Below are positions 15,350 to 29,073 of a DNA stretch of 64,000 nucleotides, in pieces (position 1 is the stretch's first letter; each line of letters opens with the position of its first letter). Under the pieces are notes generated by a model. It saw only the letters and a program-made list of their open reading frames with translations, did not search any database and had not been told where the DNA came from. A program made the translations under genes and the position numbers. Source of the stretch: Callaeas wilsoni (lineage: Eukaryota; Chordata; Aves; Passeriformes; Callaeidae); NCBI GenBank assembly GCA_013398955.1, contig VWPU01004541.1:162548-226547 (forward strand), written 5' to 3'.

Positions 15350-15480
15350 CAAGGGGCCGAGTCTCGCGTGTTTAGCTGCCCTCGAGCATCCCGTGCAGTT
15401 CCGAGCTCCGCGGAGCCTCTGCCCTGAGCCGCAGCCCCGCCAGCCCCGGCGGCCGAACCGCACGCTGCCCAACCATCCTC
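15350..15480. other. Small CpG-rich patch inside the left intron
   Basis: About 130 bp with dense CpG (GTCTCGCGTG, CTCCGCGGAGC, CCCCGGCGGCCGAACCGC) inside an AT-rich intron. Translations in all frames show nothing I recognise, and no NAV2 exon is here. It could be a small unmethylated regulatory island, an eroded repeat or an unrecognised non-coding exon; the sequence alone cannot decide. Confidence 0.5.
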
Positions 15481-16454
15481 CATGCCAGCGGCTTCACCTG
15501 CATTATCTAATTCCTAACCGATAACAAGTTTAAAGCAGCAGCTAGGCTTCTTGCTCTGTCCTTTTTTTTGCCTTTTTTGAAGGAATAAAGTGTGAGAAAA
15601 CAAAAGCTCAACTGTGCAAAGGCATAAACCTTTCCCAATATCATGCTCACCCCTCCTATCCTACTTCAGAAGAATTTCACCTTTTAATCGTTCCAGCCAT
15701 GAAAGGTAACAGAAAACCACAATTTTACTATTTTTCAGCAGGTGAGCGAGGCTTGCTTGCTAGATCAGTTCATCAGCCCTGCCTGCTGAGAGCTCTAGAT
15801 CACTGATGCTGGCACTGCTTCCCTGCTCCACTCCCTACCCTGCAGAAGTCCCGAGGTCCCAGGGTCTCTGCAGGACTCCTTAACCTCTCCTAGCATTTCT
15901 GTGAGAGCAAAAATTTGCAAAACTGTTCCTCGCCCAATAATCCCTTCCCCAGCCCCGCTGGGTCTCACGGCACATGTTTGTTCTCTCAGAGGCTACACCC
16001 ACTGCTTCAGAGATGGCTGTGTTACAGTAATGAACTAATCAGCAGGGGGAATGAGTTCAATTATTTATCACTTTGCCAAAACTGAGCTGAAATTTGGCCT
16101 GAAATTTTCCAAGCTGCATGCCAACCTAAGGATGGACTTTGGTCTCGGTTAACAACAGCACAACAATTTCTGGGAATCACTAGAAAGTAAGACATGATTT
16201 TACTATTGAGTTGTACTTATCTTCACTGAGAAACCTTGTCCTGCAATACAAAATGTTTATTTGGTTCTGGAGGGCCCTGGAGAACAGAGAGGGTAAGTTA
16301 AGAAGGTAAGCCGAGAACGTATGTGAAGAATAACTGGAAATAAGAAAAGGAAAGGGAAAACAAATTTAGATGGAAAGTCTGGAGCTGAATGCTGGGGCCT
16401 GCTGGAGGTGGTGGATCACTTCTCTGCAATGACGACTGTGACTCAGGGAACCAG

Positions 16455-16828
16455 CACAGAATCACACAACACTTTGGGTTGGAAGGGACCTTAAAGTTCC
16501 AACCCCACTGCCATGGGCAGGGCTACCTTCCAGTAGACCAGGTTGCTCAGGGCTCCATCCAGCCTGGCCTTGAACACTTCCAGGGATGGAGCATTCACAG
16601 CCTGTGCCAGAGCCTCACCACCCTCACAGTGAAGAACTTCTATTAAATATCGCTTCTAAACCCATCCTGAAAGCCATTCCTCTTGTCCTGTCACTCCAGG
16701 CCCTTGTTCAAAGTCCCTCCCCTGCAGCCCCTTCGGGCACTGGAAGGGACTCTCAGTTCTCCCCGGAGCCTTCTCTTCTCCAGGCGGAACAACCACAACT
16801 CTCTCAGTCTGTCTTTATCAGAGACACC
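16455..16828 (-). mobile_element. CR1 LINE 3'-end fragment
   Basis: The plus strand carries the reverse-complement signature of the CR1 3' end: CACAGAATCAC, GGTTGGAAGGGACCTTAAAG, CTGCCATGGGCAGGG, GACCAGGTTGCTCAGGGC, CCTTGAACACTTCCAGGGAT, CCTCACCACCCTCACAG and CCGGAGCCTTCTCTTCTCCA. The element therefore points along the minus strand, the same sense as NAV2. It is 5'-truncated, as most CR1 copies are, and moderately diverged. The left boundary is clear; the right boundary is approximate. Confidence 0.92.
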
Positions 16829-18548
16829 TTTACACCACAGCGGTGGCACAAAAGCAGCTGAGAAGTGACCAGGAATGTCCAGAAGTGACTGGAATCCTGG
16901 CAAAAATTAATTTTGTTAAGAAGAGGCTTTAAGGCACTGTCACACCACCTCTACTCTGGCAAGCTTTAGCTTAAAACTCCCCAACTGCCAGGCCTGCTAC
17001 TGCTACAGCAAACTTCTCTACTTTAGAGAAATTTGTTATTTTTTTATTAAGTATCCTGTTGGTTTATGAAAAAATGTAACTTCACAGCACTAAGACAACT
17101 CCCTTGGACCCCTTGTTAATTTTCATAGTTAAATCAGCTGGGGGAGATGTGGGAGTTCGAGGACTTCGACCTGAATTCTTTCCATCCCACTTCCTGTCCT
17201 GATAGCTCCACAATAGTCAAGAGTCCAATCAACACCTTTCAGTATCTTACGCTGATATTATTTCCAGCAAATAATTTGGCAGGAGAGAGAGGGAGAAATA
17301 CTCTTACAGAAACAACCCTAACACAGGAAGCCAAAACAGAAATCCTTGCTCCAGTCAGGCACAGCAGTGACCTCACCTAAACTTTGTACATTATGACCTT
17401 AATCACTGCATCACTACTCTGTAAGGGAATAACAAGAAGGAAAATCAAACCCTTATCTTCTGTTTTATCCACGTGCAATAATGAAATTATTCTAAACCAG
17501 CCTCTTGTTTCTCTGTCCTATTTCAACACGGGCAGAGTGTGGCCATCTAGTTAAGGCTGAGCTGTGAAATGGTGTCTCACTTTGCTATCAGAGACTTAAA
17601 CTAGGACTGATAAACACAGTTCTGTTTCAGTGAATTCCTCCAGAATTAAGGAGTGGTCATTGGATATATTTGTTTAGAGACTTCAATGAACTGAACCGCA
17701 CAAGGGAAGACAGAATGAAAGGACAAAATTCAGTAGGTGTATCCTGCCCTCCCCTCAATTAAAAAAACCCCCAGATTACTAGTTAGATTAATGCACACAC
17801 TCATATTTAGCATTTTAACAGGCACACCTAACAAACTGAAGAGTCCTTGCCTTCAAGATTAATGAAGAAATAAACAAAGATGCATCTGGAAAACCCCTTC
17901 TTGGTTATTCCCACCACTTTCCCTCTAATGTGTGACTGTGCTTTGGTTCAAATAGATTTTTAAAGACACAAAGAACACAATTCTCAGAGATTAGTTTATA
18001 AGATAGTAAGTCCACTGAGGTCTTTCTTCTAATCACCCTGTTTTTCTTGTCTGCCTTGAATCCATTCTACTGAAGTTATAGCTACAGTTCACTACTATTC
18101 CTGAAAATGTCCAAATAAATTTTCATTCTCCTCCCATGATCTCACCCTGACTTGCTTAGCCAAGTCCTAAGTTACCTTTGGCTCTCATTTTTTAATTTCT
18201 AAAATAATCCCTTGTTCCTAAATGATTTGATAACATACACATTGCCATAATAAATTCAACCACATCACCATATATTGCAAGCCCCCTCATTTTAAGGGTG
18301 TCAAAATCTGGAGGTGAAATCAGAGCCCAATGTCAATAAATAGAAGAATGTACCCAAAGTGGGGAGTGACTTTAAGATTCAAACACATTTCATGGGCAAA
18401 TTTGGGCTGCAGTAATTTGCTGAGGATACAGCTAGATATGATGAAAGCCCACCCCTGACAGCACAAGGCATTATTTGGAAAGAGATGGATGGCTGCAAGG
18501 GAAGGCAAACTGGTGGCACAGAGAGGATGATGCAGGAAAGGTAAAATA

Positions 18549-18624
18549 ACTCACAGAAAAGAATGACTAGAATTGTGGTGGTGGGGAGAGGGGAACATAT
18601 GGTCTGACTCACAGAAAAGAATGA
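18549..18624. repeat. 18-bp direct repeat pair
   Basis: ACTCACAGAAAAGAATGA occurs at 18549-18566 and again at 18607-18624, 58 bp apart, with unrelated purine-rich sequence between. Confidence 0.9.
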
Positions 18625-21408
18625 TTATTTTATCAGTCACATGTTTAGCTCATTACAGCTGATGTAAAGTCAGCCCATAAAAACCTGGTGTGAGAGATGA
18701 GGATGTCACTAAAATTGGGAATTGGTCAGAAATTACTGCCAAAAGAGACCAAACCTCTAAGTCACAGCATAGAAGACACCTCTGAATCTACCCTCTGGGT
18801 GTTGGAGGTCAAACCACCAGCACACTTAGACCAAAAGGAATAACAAGTAACTTCTTGTTGCCATATGGCATTTTGGCTTTTAACCTCTATTAACAAAGAA
18901 ACGACTCAGTAGTTATAGTTAGAAGCCAACAAAGAATTTCAACAGAAATTAGAGCACAAAACTCACAGCCTGACTTCAGTTCATAGTCTTTTGATTTCAA
19001 AAAATTTCTGTCTTTCCTTTGCATGCACATTTAAGACGTTAGAAATGTGTAAATGCAGGTTTCTTCCCACCACCTGATCTATCTCATGAGTCCTTTGCTT
19101 CAGAAATGCTCTCAAAGCACAAATGGTTAAATTCTCTACCTGGGAGTAGAGAGAGGATACACACAGTCCCAAAACAGAGGTTAAGTAGAATATAAGGCTT
19201 TTCTGGGTGAATGTAACCTCTGTGAACTTGACCTGGCACAGTATACTCATATTTCTTTCCCGTAGGCTCATGTTGGTGATTCTTCCTTCTCCTTTTCCCT
19301 CTCATCTTTTTCCACAGAGATACACAGTTGCCTATAAATACATCTCCAGCCACTTCCTGATAATATTCTGTTCACCCCTTCTGCATTCAAAACAGCTCCA
19401 GTTTTGCAAATGAAATATTATGTTTCAATCATCCCTGAAAACAAAAATTAAGTCTTTGCATAAAAATGCAAATGAAACATGAAACTACATAGGCATGTGC
19501 ATATCAGATGGTATCAAATAACATGAATGGTTTCAAAGAAATGTTTAAGGCATTAAGTCATGTTACGAAGAGTATTTCTAGCTGCAAGTTTCATAACAAG
19601 AATAAATCAACCTTGACAATGAACATGAAAGAGGGAATGAAACCTTTTTGAACACTCAAGGTGGTTTGCTCATTTCCCCCAAACCAAAACGAATTAATTA
19701 GTTGATATATATGAAAATTAACGTAAACTAACAACATAATCAGAAAAGATAAACTTTAAAGTTAAAATTAGATTAAGAAGATTAAAATATTACTTGGGGC
19801 TGATGAGAGCACATGGTAACTCCACAGCAGCTGCTGAGCTGAGCCTTTGTAAGTTAAGGAACAACAAAAAAATAACATATAGTTAAAAAGAGCTGACCTC
19901 AGCCCTTGGACTTTGCTCAGGCACTAATCAGACTTTCAGTGTTTACCATTTATCCTCTGGCTACTTATTGACCATCTACACTTGGACACACACAAACACA
20001 GCCTCTAGTGAAGGGGTGGTTACTCGGGCTCCCTGTGCTAACCCTGCACACAGGTTTCACATGTTCCAAGGCCACTTATGTCAAATTAATTAGCCTCAAA
20101 TTGCAGCAATCCGTTTTAATAAAATTAGATGTTTTATTTTTAGTGAAAATATATTAAAAAAAACTTTGAGTAATAAAAACAAATTACACACGTTCTCATA
20201 ATACTGCTGTAGCAGCACAACATAGTTCCAACTGTTTCCACTGTGGAGGGTGCAATTACTTATCCTGGCCAAATGTATATTTAACTGCATATATTTAAGC
20301 AATATAAGAAGGTCACGTGGAAGCCTTGATGCCTATTTACACAATAGCAGAGTGTTTTTAAGCCCCATGGAGCTATGCAACACTGAGCAGTTTAAGCCTC
20401 AGGATGCTGGAGCTCAATGCAGAAAGATCAGGAGCAAAGTGACCACTTGTTCTGTGGAGTCTCAACGTCACTGTGAATCTTACTGGCTGTCATAAAAAGG
20501 TCACAGAGTCACCTTATCATACTGCTGAAAAATCCCTATGTTGTGAGGAAGCTGAGGAATTGAGGAGAGCAGGATAGCATCTACAGATAAGAAGTGTATG
20601 GACCCCCGCTATGGATTATCTTGTTGGACACTAAGGAGTGATGTGACATAAGCAGCAGCTCCAAGAATCCTGGGGCAGTAAAAATATAGTTATGACTTTT
20701 GTCCCTGCCACTGCACTCCCCAGCCGGTAAAATGCAGCACAGCTGCTCTACAGAGAGGGAATTTCCTTCCACTGGGGACAGACATTCATTCCATGTGGTC
20801 CATACGCTCCGTCCTCTGCACTTTTGTCTGTGGACATACCCGGGAAATGAGACATTCCCTGGTCTTTAAAAACTCACTTATAGGTGACAGATAAGGCCTG
20901 TGGAAGAAGGGGAAAAGAGTGCACCTCTTTGTGAAGTGCTATGGAAACAGGGAAGGAACCTTCACTTTGTCTGAAGGTATCTTCTGCTTCCATGAGTGCC
21001 AGGTCAGGGATGCTTTCACTTTCTTGGATATCAACCAGCCCAAAAGCACCCCCTGCTTACTTCGTAACCTTCTAAAAACATAGGAGCTGCCATTCAGGAC
21101 AGCTGAAGGAGGTGACTGAAATACAGAAAATTTAAAATATGAGCTCAAAGTTGTGGATACCTCAGAGCTTCTGCTGTGCTGCCGATGTGGATATTTATTG
21201 GATATATTAAGGTAGTAGTACCATCCCGCTTCAGACATTTTAGTTAGCTGTCCAGTTTAGGAGTCTCATTCCCTTGCACATGCAATGGATCAAGCATCCA
21301 GGTATCCTGAATTCCCTGGAGGGGTCTCATTGATGGAGACCCTTCACCCCACCTGCAGTGTTTGAAATCTATTCTCTGGAGGGGGCAAAACTGGGAAAAA
21401 ATGATGAC

Positions 21409-21671
21409 AGAAGAAGGAAGGGAAGGGAAGGGAAGGGACGGGAAGGGCAGGGAAGGGAAGGGAAGGGAAGGGCAGGGAAGGGAAGGGAAGGGAAGGGCAG
21501 GGAAGGGAAGGGAAGGGAAGGGCAGGGAAGGGAAGGGAAGGGAAGGGCAGGGAAGGGAAGGGAAGGGAAGGGCAGGGAAGGGAAGGGAAGGGAAGGGCAG
21601 GGAAGGGAAGGGAAGGGAAGGGCAGGGAAGGGAAGGGAAGGGAAGGGCAGGGAAGGGAAGGGAAAGGAAGA
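21409..21671. repeat. Purine minisatellite with a 25-bp higher-order unit
   Basis: A tract of about 260 bp made of GGAAG pentamers. Every fifth pentamer is GGCAG, with the C at 21448, 21473, 21498 and so on to 21648: nine evenly spaced copies, giving an exact 25-bp period. One extra variant, GGACG, occurs at the left end (C at 21439). Apart from these Cs, the plus strand is pure purine. Open frames across the array (PSLPFPSLPFPALPFPSL-like peptides) are by-products of the stop-free repeat, not genes. Confidence 0.98.
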
Positions 21672-24656
21672 CTCCAGCAAAGCTCAGAAGAGCATGCATA
21701 CAGGAAAACACATACATCTTACATTTGGACTAAGATTTTCCACACAATACTATTACAGGAAGCATTCACCTGCTAAACAGAAATCTTAGATCCTGGCTAT
21801 TAACATTAATATTTCTATTCCCATGGAAGCAAATACCAATAGAATATTGTTATAATCACAAGAGAATACATAGCTGTATAGCAGGAGGAAAAACCAATAA
21901 ATATTGAAATTTACAATTATGGACAACGAAGATCAAAGGGAGAACATTTACGTTTTCCAATAATGAGATATTTAGTAATAAACACAATATTTGAAAAAAT
22001 CACCAGTCTAGAAATTTGCTTTACTGCCACAATGAGCTTCCACGATCTTCCAACAGCCCCAAACTGGGATTCTGCTTTGGGAGCCTGACAGCTGTCTGCT
22101 ACTACTTTTATCTATTCAATCTCCAAATCCCAAACTCAGAGGTTACTGGTGTAGGTCAGTTGTGAGATTGTGTTGACTCTCTTGCCATTCGACATGGAAA
22201 ACCAAACAACAAAGTCTGCTCTGTGTCAGCAGGCATTTCACATTCTTCGGTTTGTCATGCAAAGCACAAAGACCCTGATACAGTTCAAAATGGTCTTTGT
22301 ATCTACAATCTTGTTTACCCTTGGAATACAAGCTTAATTTCCCACATGCCTAAAGTGTTTTGAAAGCCACTTCATACAACAGAAAAGACAGTGCTAATCT
22401 CTGGCAATAGAACCAGAAATAGAGGGTTTCAGAAGAGCCTCCAAATCAGCACTGAGATCGACTTTATACTTACACACTTCGAGTGGGGGTGTATGAAAGG
22501 AAGCATCTCTTCAGGAAAATCTAGTTCCAGTGGTGTAGGATCATGATTTTGCCATCCCTAGATGCAAATTATTCAGCTGCTTAAATTAGACCATATTCCC
22601 TGTTTTCACAGCATCAGTACCCACAATTCTGGAAAAGGCAAGGTCCCTTCACCTGTCCACATGCCACAGTGCAGCTTCCCTGCAGTGCAGCCTTCCAGGG
22701 AATCCACAAACTGTTCACAAGGGCAGAAAGAAAGTCCTGGCTTAGTCAGGATGAGCTGCTCCCCTGAGGGCACCTCCCACCTTCCTTTAGCTGTGTAGTG
22801 AACAGCAGCTCCTGGCTTAAACATTTTACTTAGATGCTACAGAGGAGATGTAAATATCCCCTAAAATATAAAGGAATGCAGAATGAGAATGAGAGCTACA
22901 AAAGCAAGGGGCATGACACTGGAGAAAGGTTTCAACAAGAAATGCAGCTCCTAAAGCCTAGGTCCAGATTATCTCTTACATATGTTTACATCTAATCAAA
23001 ACAGGCAATTCTGAAGAGGATTAGAACTAGAGTGATAACCAAGCACGTGAAGATTGCCCAATCTAGTGACTTTGGAGGGAACAGCTTGCAGCTGAACGGT
23101 GTTTTGTTTGGTTGGTTTTAGCACTGAGTGGTAGAATTGCACCTTCTCATAAGAAGTAGTTCTTGAAAAAGGCAAAGAACTGCTCTCAACTGCCTTGTCA
23201 GCCTGTGGAGGTACTAAACCAGGTATCAGAGAACACCTGCATACCAGAGTAAAAGAAAAATAGGATAATTCCTGGCTTCTTGAATGCACATGGGTCCTTA
23301 CTGCAGTAAAATCTGGTTTTTTGTGGCCATGAATACACAGAGAAGGAACTGCCTCCAAGGAAAACCAATCCTAACTTTACAAAAAGTCATTTAACTAATA
23401 GGCATAAAACTGTTTCAACAGCCAGCCCCCACAGGTCAATCATACATCTGTTATTGCTACACGACGTGGTATTTTTGGAGCCTGGATAGAAATTTTTAAA
23501 CAAACAATCTCTGCTGAAAAATTATCTACTTCCTTAAGTCATCCCCTCCTCAAAACTCTCTCTAGCCTTCCAACAGCTCCCAGCCTCACTAAGTTCATTG
23601 TTGGAATCACACTCTTAGCTGCCATCATGCAATGAGTAAAATTAGGTCAAGCCTGAGAAACCAACAAAACTTATGAACCTATCTCCATTCCATTATGCCT
23701 TTCTAAACAGAATTTACACTACCAAATCCTACAGAAGCACTTCCCAGAATACTTCCTCCAGTGTACCGTATGTATGCCCAAAAAAAAAAAGTGTAAAAAG
23801 AAGAAAAAAGGAAAAACATTGTTACTGTGTCTACTGAACAAATTCACACAAAGCTTGTGTTATGTAATGAAAATTTTTGCTTTACAAGAAGTTTGTCATC
23901 TTTTGGACCACTGAAACAGATCTGTCAAAAGACACTGCTTCCCTTGACTAACCTTGCCACGTTTGTATGTAGAGTGTCCTTTTCTTCCTTTTCATAATGC
24001 TCATTTCAGCCTGCAGGTATAGCTACTATGCCTTTGTTTTCAACTACTATTTGTTGCTTAACTTTGCAATTACTTTATGTAATCTAAAATCACTTTGGAT
24101 TGCAGCTTGTGAAAAGATTCCTTGGAAAATAAAAGTATATGGTATTGTGATTCTAATCAGCAGATCCCAGGGCCATAAACTTCAAAGAATCTTTGCAATG
24201 TGAATTTCCCCTGCTTCTGAGAGCCAGTTTTCAAGATAAATGTGGGATCTTTCAAGACAGAGAGATGGATATCTTCAGGTACCCAAGGTACAACCTGCAT
24301 ATTTAGAAGCAGTAGTACTTTTTTCTAATTTAGTGATAAAATCCAAACAGATGGTCAAACAGGGCAGATGATCTGTTAGGCATGAATCATTTCACCAGTG
24401 CTGTGACTTTGCTGTTAAGCAACTCTAGATGGGCATATATAAATTGCAGTGACTCACAGCACAGACACAGCGAGCAACGAATGCTCAAAACCACTTTTTA
24501 TACACATTATCCTAAAACAATTTAGAGAGTTTAAGTTATTTTCTGGAAAGTTATGTTTATTTAATACACAGCATCCTTAAAAAGGGGTGTTCCACTGTCC
24601 CAGCAAGGAAAAGAAATGGGAAAAGTAGAGCTTCTAAATTATCCTAATCATAACAA

Positions 24657-24788
24657 CTTAATGAAAGTGCAACTGCCAGGACTTTCTGGAAGTGAAGGAA
24701 CTTAATGAAAGTGCAACTGCCAGGACTTTCTGGAAGTGAAGGAACTTAATGAAAGTGCAACTGCCAGGACTTTCTGGAAGTGAAGGAA
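24657..24788. repeat. Perfect 44-bp tandem triplication
   Basis: Three identical 44-bp units start at 24657, 24701 and 24745, each beginning CTTAATGAAAGTGCAACTGC and ending GGAAGTGAAGGAA. No differences between copies were seen, so the expansion is recent or homogenised. Because 44 is not divisible by three, the open frame through it repeats with frame changes and is not considered coding. Confidence 0.97.
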
Positions 24789-27700
24789 CTGTGGGCATGA
24801 AATCTCCCAGGTAGAGTGGAAATAGTGTGGCAGCAACTTCCTCAGCTGAGACCTCCTGAGGTCTGTGGATGACTTCAATGGATGCAGTTACTGCTTCTCC
24901 TGACAGAAGAGACATCCTCCCTCTGCAAACTCATTCACACAAAACAGCAGAGGTCTCTCCCTGCAGGGTCCTTTACAGCGGAACTCCACGAACACTTATG
25001 TCAACACTCCTGAGAGAACACTGCGGGGCAGGCAGATGCTGCGGGGGCAGGAGATGATGGGAATTCCACTGCCATTACAAGGCAGGAATATCTATTTCTA
25101 CATATTATTACAGCAGTTGAGTCCACCTGAAGTTTCAGATATAACCCAGTCATGTTTTAACAATTTAAGATGAAGACTATCCAGCCTATGTGTCTATAAG
25201 TATCTGTTCCAGAACCATTTTCTCTGTTTTTCCCCTTTTCTTATATATTGTGCTACCACTGCTAGAGAAGTAAAACTCCAGTGATGATGAGAAGGGGAGT
25301 GATGGGGTAGTTCTGCTACACTTTAATTTAACTTTAGCTTCACTGTCTCAATTAAGAAGTAAAACTGAAACCACAGTCAGGACTTAAAGCTGTCTTAACC
25401 TACCATAAAACTACAGAAAGAAAATATTAACAAAAATTTCCTTTTCCTTATATTATAAAATTTTCCATCATCTACAATAAAGCAGCACCTGGAAAAAAAA
25501 AAAAGGAAATTTGATGCAGCGTCTTAAGTAATACCCAGAATATTCTAATTCTGCTTTCAGCAGAATCTGCCTCCTCCCAAAAGCAGTGACATCTTCTGTC
25601 CCTACTTTTCAAAACAGGCCAGTATTTCCCCCAACTTGATGACTTGATTAGACTTGCTTTCCAGCCCTTCTGAAGTGTGATCCAAGTTCCTCTGGTTATG
25701 AAGGCAATCCAGCAATCTCCCTCCACCACCAAGAACTAGCCCATCTTTGTAGTAATCTCATCACTGTAGCAGAATTCAAGAAATTAAATCACAGCTAGTG
25801 AATTTAAACATTCTCCGGACAAAGGTGTTTGCTCCACAAAAGTGAAATACTGTCTACTGCCTGGGCCAAGAGACATATAAATAACCTTAATCTGTTTTTA
25901 TAAAATGCAAAATAGCAGCAAAATACTACTCTTCAGCTATTTTTGAAAGCCATAATTTTTACCATTTGTGCTGCACTCAATGACATTCTTATTAATAGCA
26001 AAGTATGTGTGCTCTGCATGGAATGTCCTCTGGCTTTCTGCTGGGTTTCTGCTTCACTTCCTTCCAATTCTTCTTTCCTGTCCATCTCCTGTCCAGGCTT
26101 CGCGGTCTCCTCTGGGATTATCCAAAAATCTTTCCAAAAGCAGGAAATACTTCTAAAATACTACTGACTGCCAGGAAGCAGCTTCAGTCACAAATCTGCG
26201 TAAGAGCTAATCTGAACGTGGACTTGTTTTTAACCAAGCGTGTGACAAGACTGTTACTGCAGTCACCAGATGTGATCAGGATACAGACACGCTCTCGAAG
26301 AGCAAGCTCAGTTCTGGTTTCACTGTTTTACCTACAGTCCATCAATGCTGTAGCTGCTGGAAGCACCAAGACAACATAATCTACTCTTTGACAAAACAAG
26401 TCCTTACAGTCAGAAGTTGGGAAGATGTTTCTATGCCTTTATGCAAAGATAGGTAATTCATGCAACCTCAAACAGAACTGTAAAAGGGAAACAATCGAAG
26501 TTAATCACGCTCAGATGTAGTTATTTAAGCACTTTTATCACTGACTATCTTTTAAAAAGACTTTTCCCTAATAGCATTTAAATTACTCTTGACAAGCTCA
26601 CATTCACAGTCTCGTGTCCCAGTTGCAAGGATGTGGTAACTCAGCACAGGTCTGAATTATCTCCTCTAAACAACAGCTTATACAGGTAAGCAACTACAGA
26701 AAGATTTATTCAAATCTAACTTATCTATATGTATTACAAATGCAAGTTTTATATATAACAGCAAGGGCCAGATTTAGTCTCAGATTGAGCAGCTGTGTCT
26801 GAGAATGTGAAATCAACTTAAATAACCAGATGGCACACACCAAGTCCATATATATAGAACAGACAAAACAACAGGAGATTAATTTCCAACCTTGAAAAAA
26901 AAAATCCCAAACTAAATTAAAAATAAAATCACAAACTAAATAAAAAGGTATTTTAATGCCTTTCTTGATTTGAAATGCCTTTGTTTTAGGCAAACTGAAA
27001 TTATCTTGAAGTCAAAAAGTAAGCTCAGCTGTGCTGTGCCATGATTCCATTAACCTTGCAATCAAGCATTAAATTCAACGCCCTTGTTTGATTTCCCTGC
27101 TGCAGCGGACAATGTACCTTGCAAGATCTGTGCTTTACCTTACCAGAGCCAATGAGTAAAAGCCTCACAACTAAACTTCTACAACTAATAGCATAAGAAA
27201 GAAACAAGCTAGCATATTGCAAAAATTCCTCTGATAACTTTTTAATGATTAACCTCATGCTCACAGGTTCACAGTCTTTCACACTTGTTCGCCCATGCAT
27301 TCAATTAACATCTGCTTTGAACAAGTTAAATATAATCTTAATACGTTTTCTGCATATACCAGTAAAGCAACTCAGCACTCCTGCTCACTGCCTCTATTCA
27401 CAGAATGAAGAAAACAATTAATTACTGCACAGTTTTATTCAACTCCTTTTCCTTATGCCCACTTTCACCCTGGAAAACTGCTCAAACTAAGATTAATTTT
27501 TTGTTTAAAGTGCACATGATGGTCACCCAGCAAGCAAAGAGGAGCTATTTTTAAATCACTGCCCTATTGTCAGAAACGCCTCATCTCCTGCATAAGGTAC
27601 TATGTTCTAAACAGAAAAGACTACATCAAAGCAACACATCGTAATATCACCAGCTCTGGGAACAAGGGTAACTCTTCTGCCACGCAGAGTCTTTATTGTG

Positions 27701-29073
27701 TGTAAAGCCTGTCCCCTCCAAGTGAACTGAAAGGATGATTTTCAAAGCTGAAAAAACTGACAGCCTAGGGACTGCATTTCAGTGGGTCACAGCCCCACTC
27801 TAGGTGGAATACATTTAAACACACAAATAATCCCTCTTGTCAAATGTTCCTAATTGGTGCTCGATGTGTGGTGTCTTCAGGAAAGGAGCTCAGCAAACGA
27901 AAAGTGTTGCAAGCACAGAAAATATTGGATGGGGGAAGGAGCCAAGGACAGGAATGTATCACTGGCTCTCCAGAAAGCTGTTGCTTAAACAACAATATAC
28001 TTTATCTTAGACAAATGCTGAATTTTAAACTGATGCTTTTGCTACTGTGGCAATGTTCAGAAGCCACAGCAGCAGAAGAGGATGACACTTGATTCGTCTC
28101 CAGCTGCATCACAAGGTGGCAACACCCTTGCCCACAGGACCAGCAGCAAGTGCTGGTTGGGTTTCAAGCTGCAAATTTCAGAGAGAGATATGAGCTCCTG
28201 GAAAAATCCAGGCATATTTTACAACTGGCAAGCATATGTTGACCTGTAATTCAAACTGAGCTGGGATTCTCTGAGAGGTTTTAGTTCTTTTGTTTAGATT
28301 TGACATCCTGCTCTTTACTAATACCATGAGGACGCCAAAGCAGATTTAGTTCTAAATCTTGGCAGATTTAGATTGAGTTTACTTAGAAAACAAGGCTAGA
28401 TTCTCCATCACTTGTGTTTCCTTAGTAATATATGCATCACTATGAAGAAAGTATCAGTAATATCAAGCTCAGTCAAGTGCATTACATCCTGGGGATGACT
28501 TATAGATAACAAGAAGAGAAAAAACTTTTACTTCAAAAATTGGTTTGAAAGTGTACCTCAAAATTCATGTTTGATACTTAGAGGCCCCTGATGGAAGAAA
28601 AAGGATATGGATCACTTACTACATCAACAGTAACACTGATCAGGCTTTGGAAGGGAAAGAAGCAGCTGTATGCTGACCTCATTAAAAGCAACAGTATTTA
28701 AATCCATTTATATCAACATTAACTGAGTATTTCACTGGGTTCCTTTGTGATTGCACTCCCATAAATTATCGATTTCCAGTCCCCTAGTTCTCAATACTTG
28801 GCCTTGACTGTTGACACTGAATCACTGGAATTGGAGGAGAATCAGTGGACACGTGAAGAGAACTATTTCAAACACTACTAAAACAGAAGTTTAACATTTT
28901 CTTGTGCTGCCTCCCATCCACAAAACCGTGGCGGAGATTCCAGCACAGCAATCAGGGGACACAAAACCAGCATTTCTCCTGACGCCTCCGCGAGCATGCA
29001 ACCCGCAGTACTCCGGAGGGGTTTACCTCCATGCATTCAGTGCCTGGACCGCCAAGGGTATTTAGCGCCCTAC

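Larger units (their letters stand above)
1..29073 (-). other. NAV2: NAV2 downstream intron (partial, runs off the left edge)
   Basis: The intron begins at the exon E donor (gtaggg). I looked for the expected next exon (residues WDDSSSVSSGISDTIDNLS) and did not see it, so the intron is probably longer than 29 kb. Visible content: a G-rich tandem at the left edge, a T/G homopolymer junction at 7.6 kb, a CpG-rich patch at 15.35 kb, a CR1 fragment at 16.5 kb, a purine minisatellite at 21.4 kb and a 44-bp triplication at 24.66 kb. The rest is unannotatable AT-rich sequence. Confidence 0.75.

Noticed and set aside
21244..21789. Proline/serine and glycine/arginine/lysine repeat proteins
   Set aside because: They are translations of the stop-free GGAAG minisatellite on both strands; the 25-bp period rotates through frames and no gene structure is present.
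24658..24915. 85-aa minus-strand frame across the 44-bp repeats
   Set aside because: Its open length results from the duplication itself, and the repeat period is not a multiple of three.
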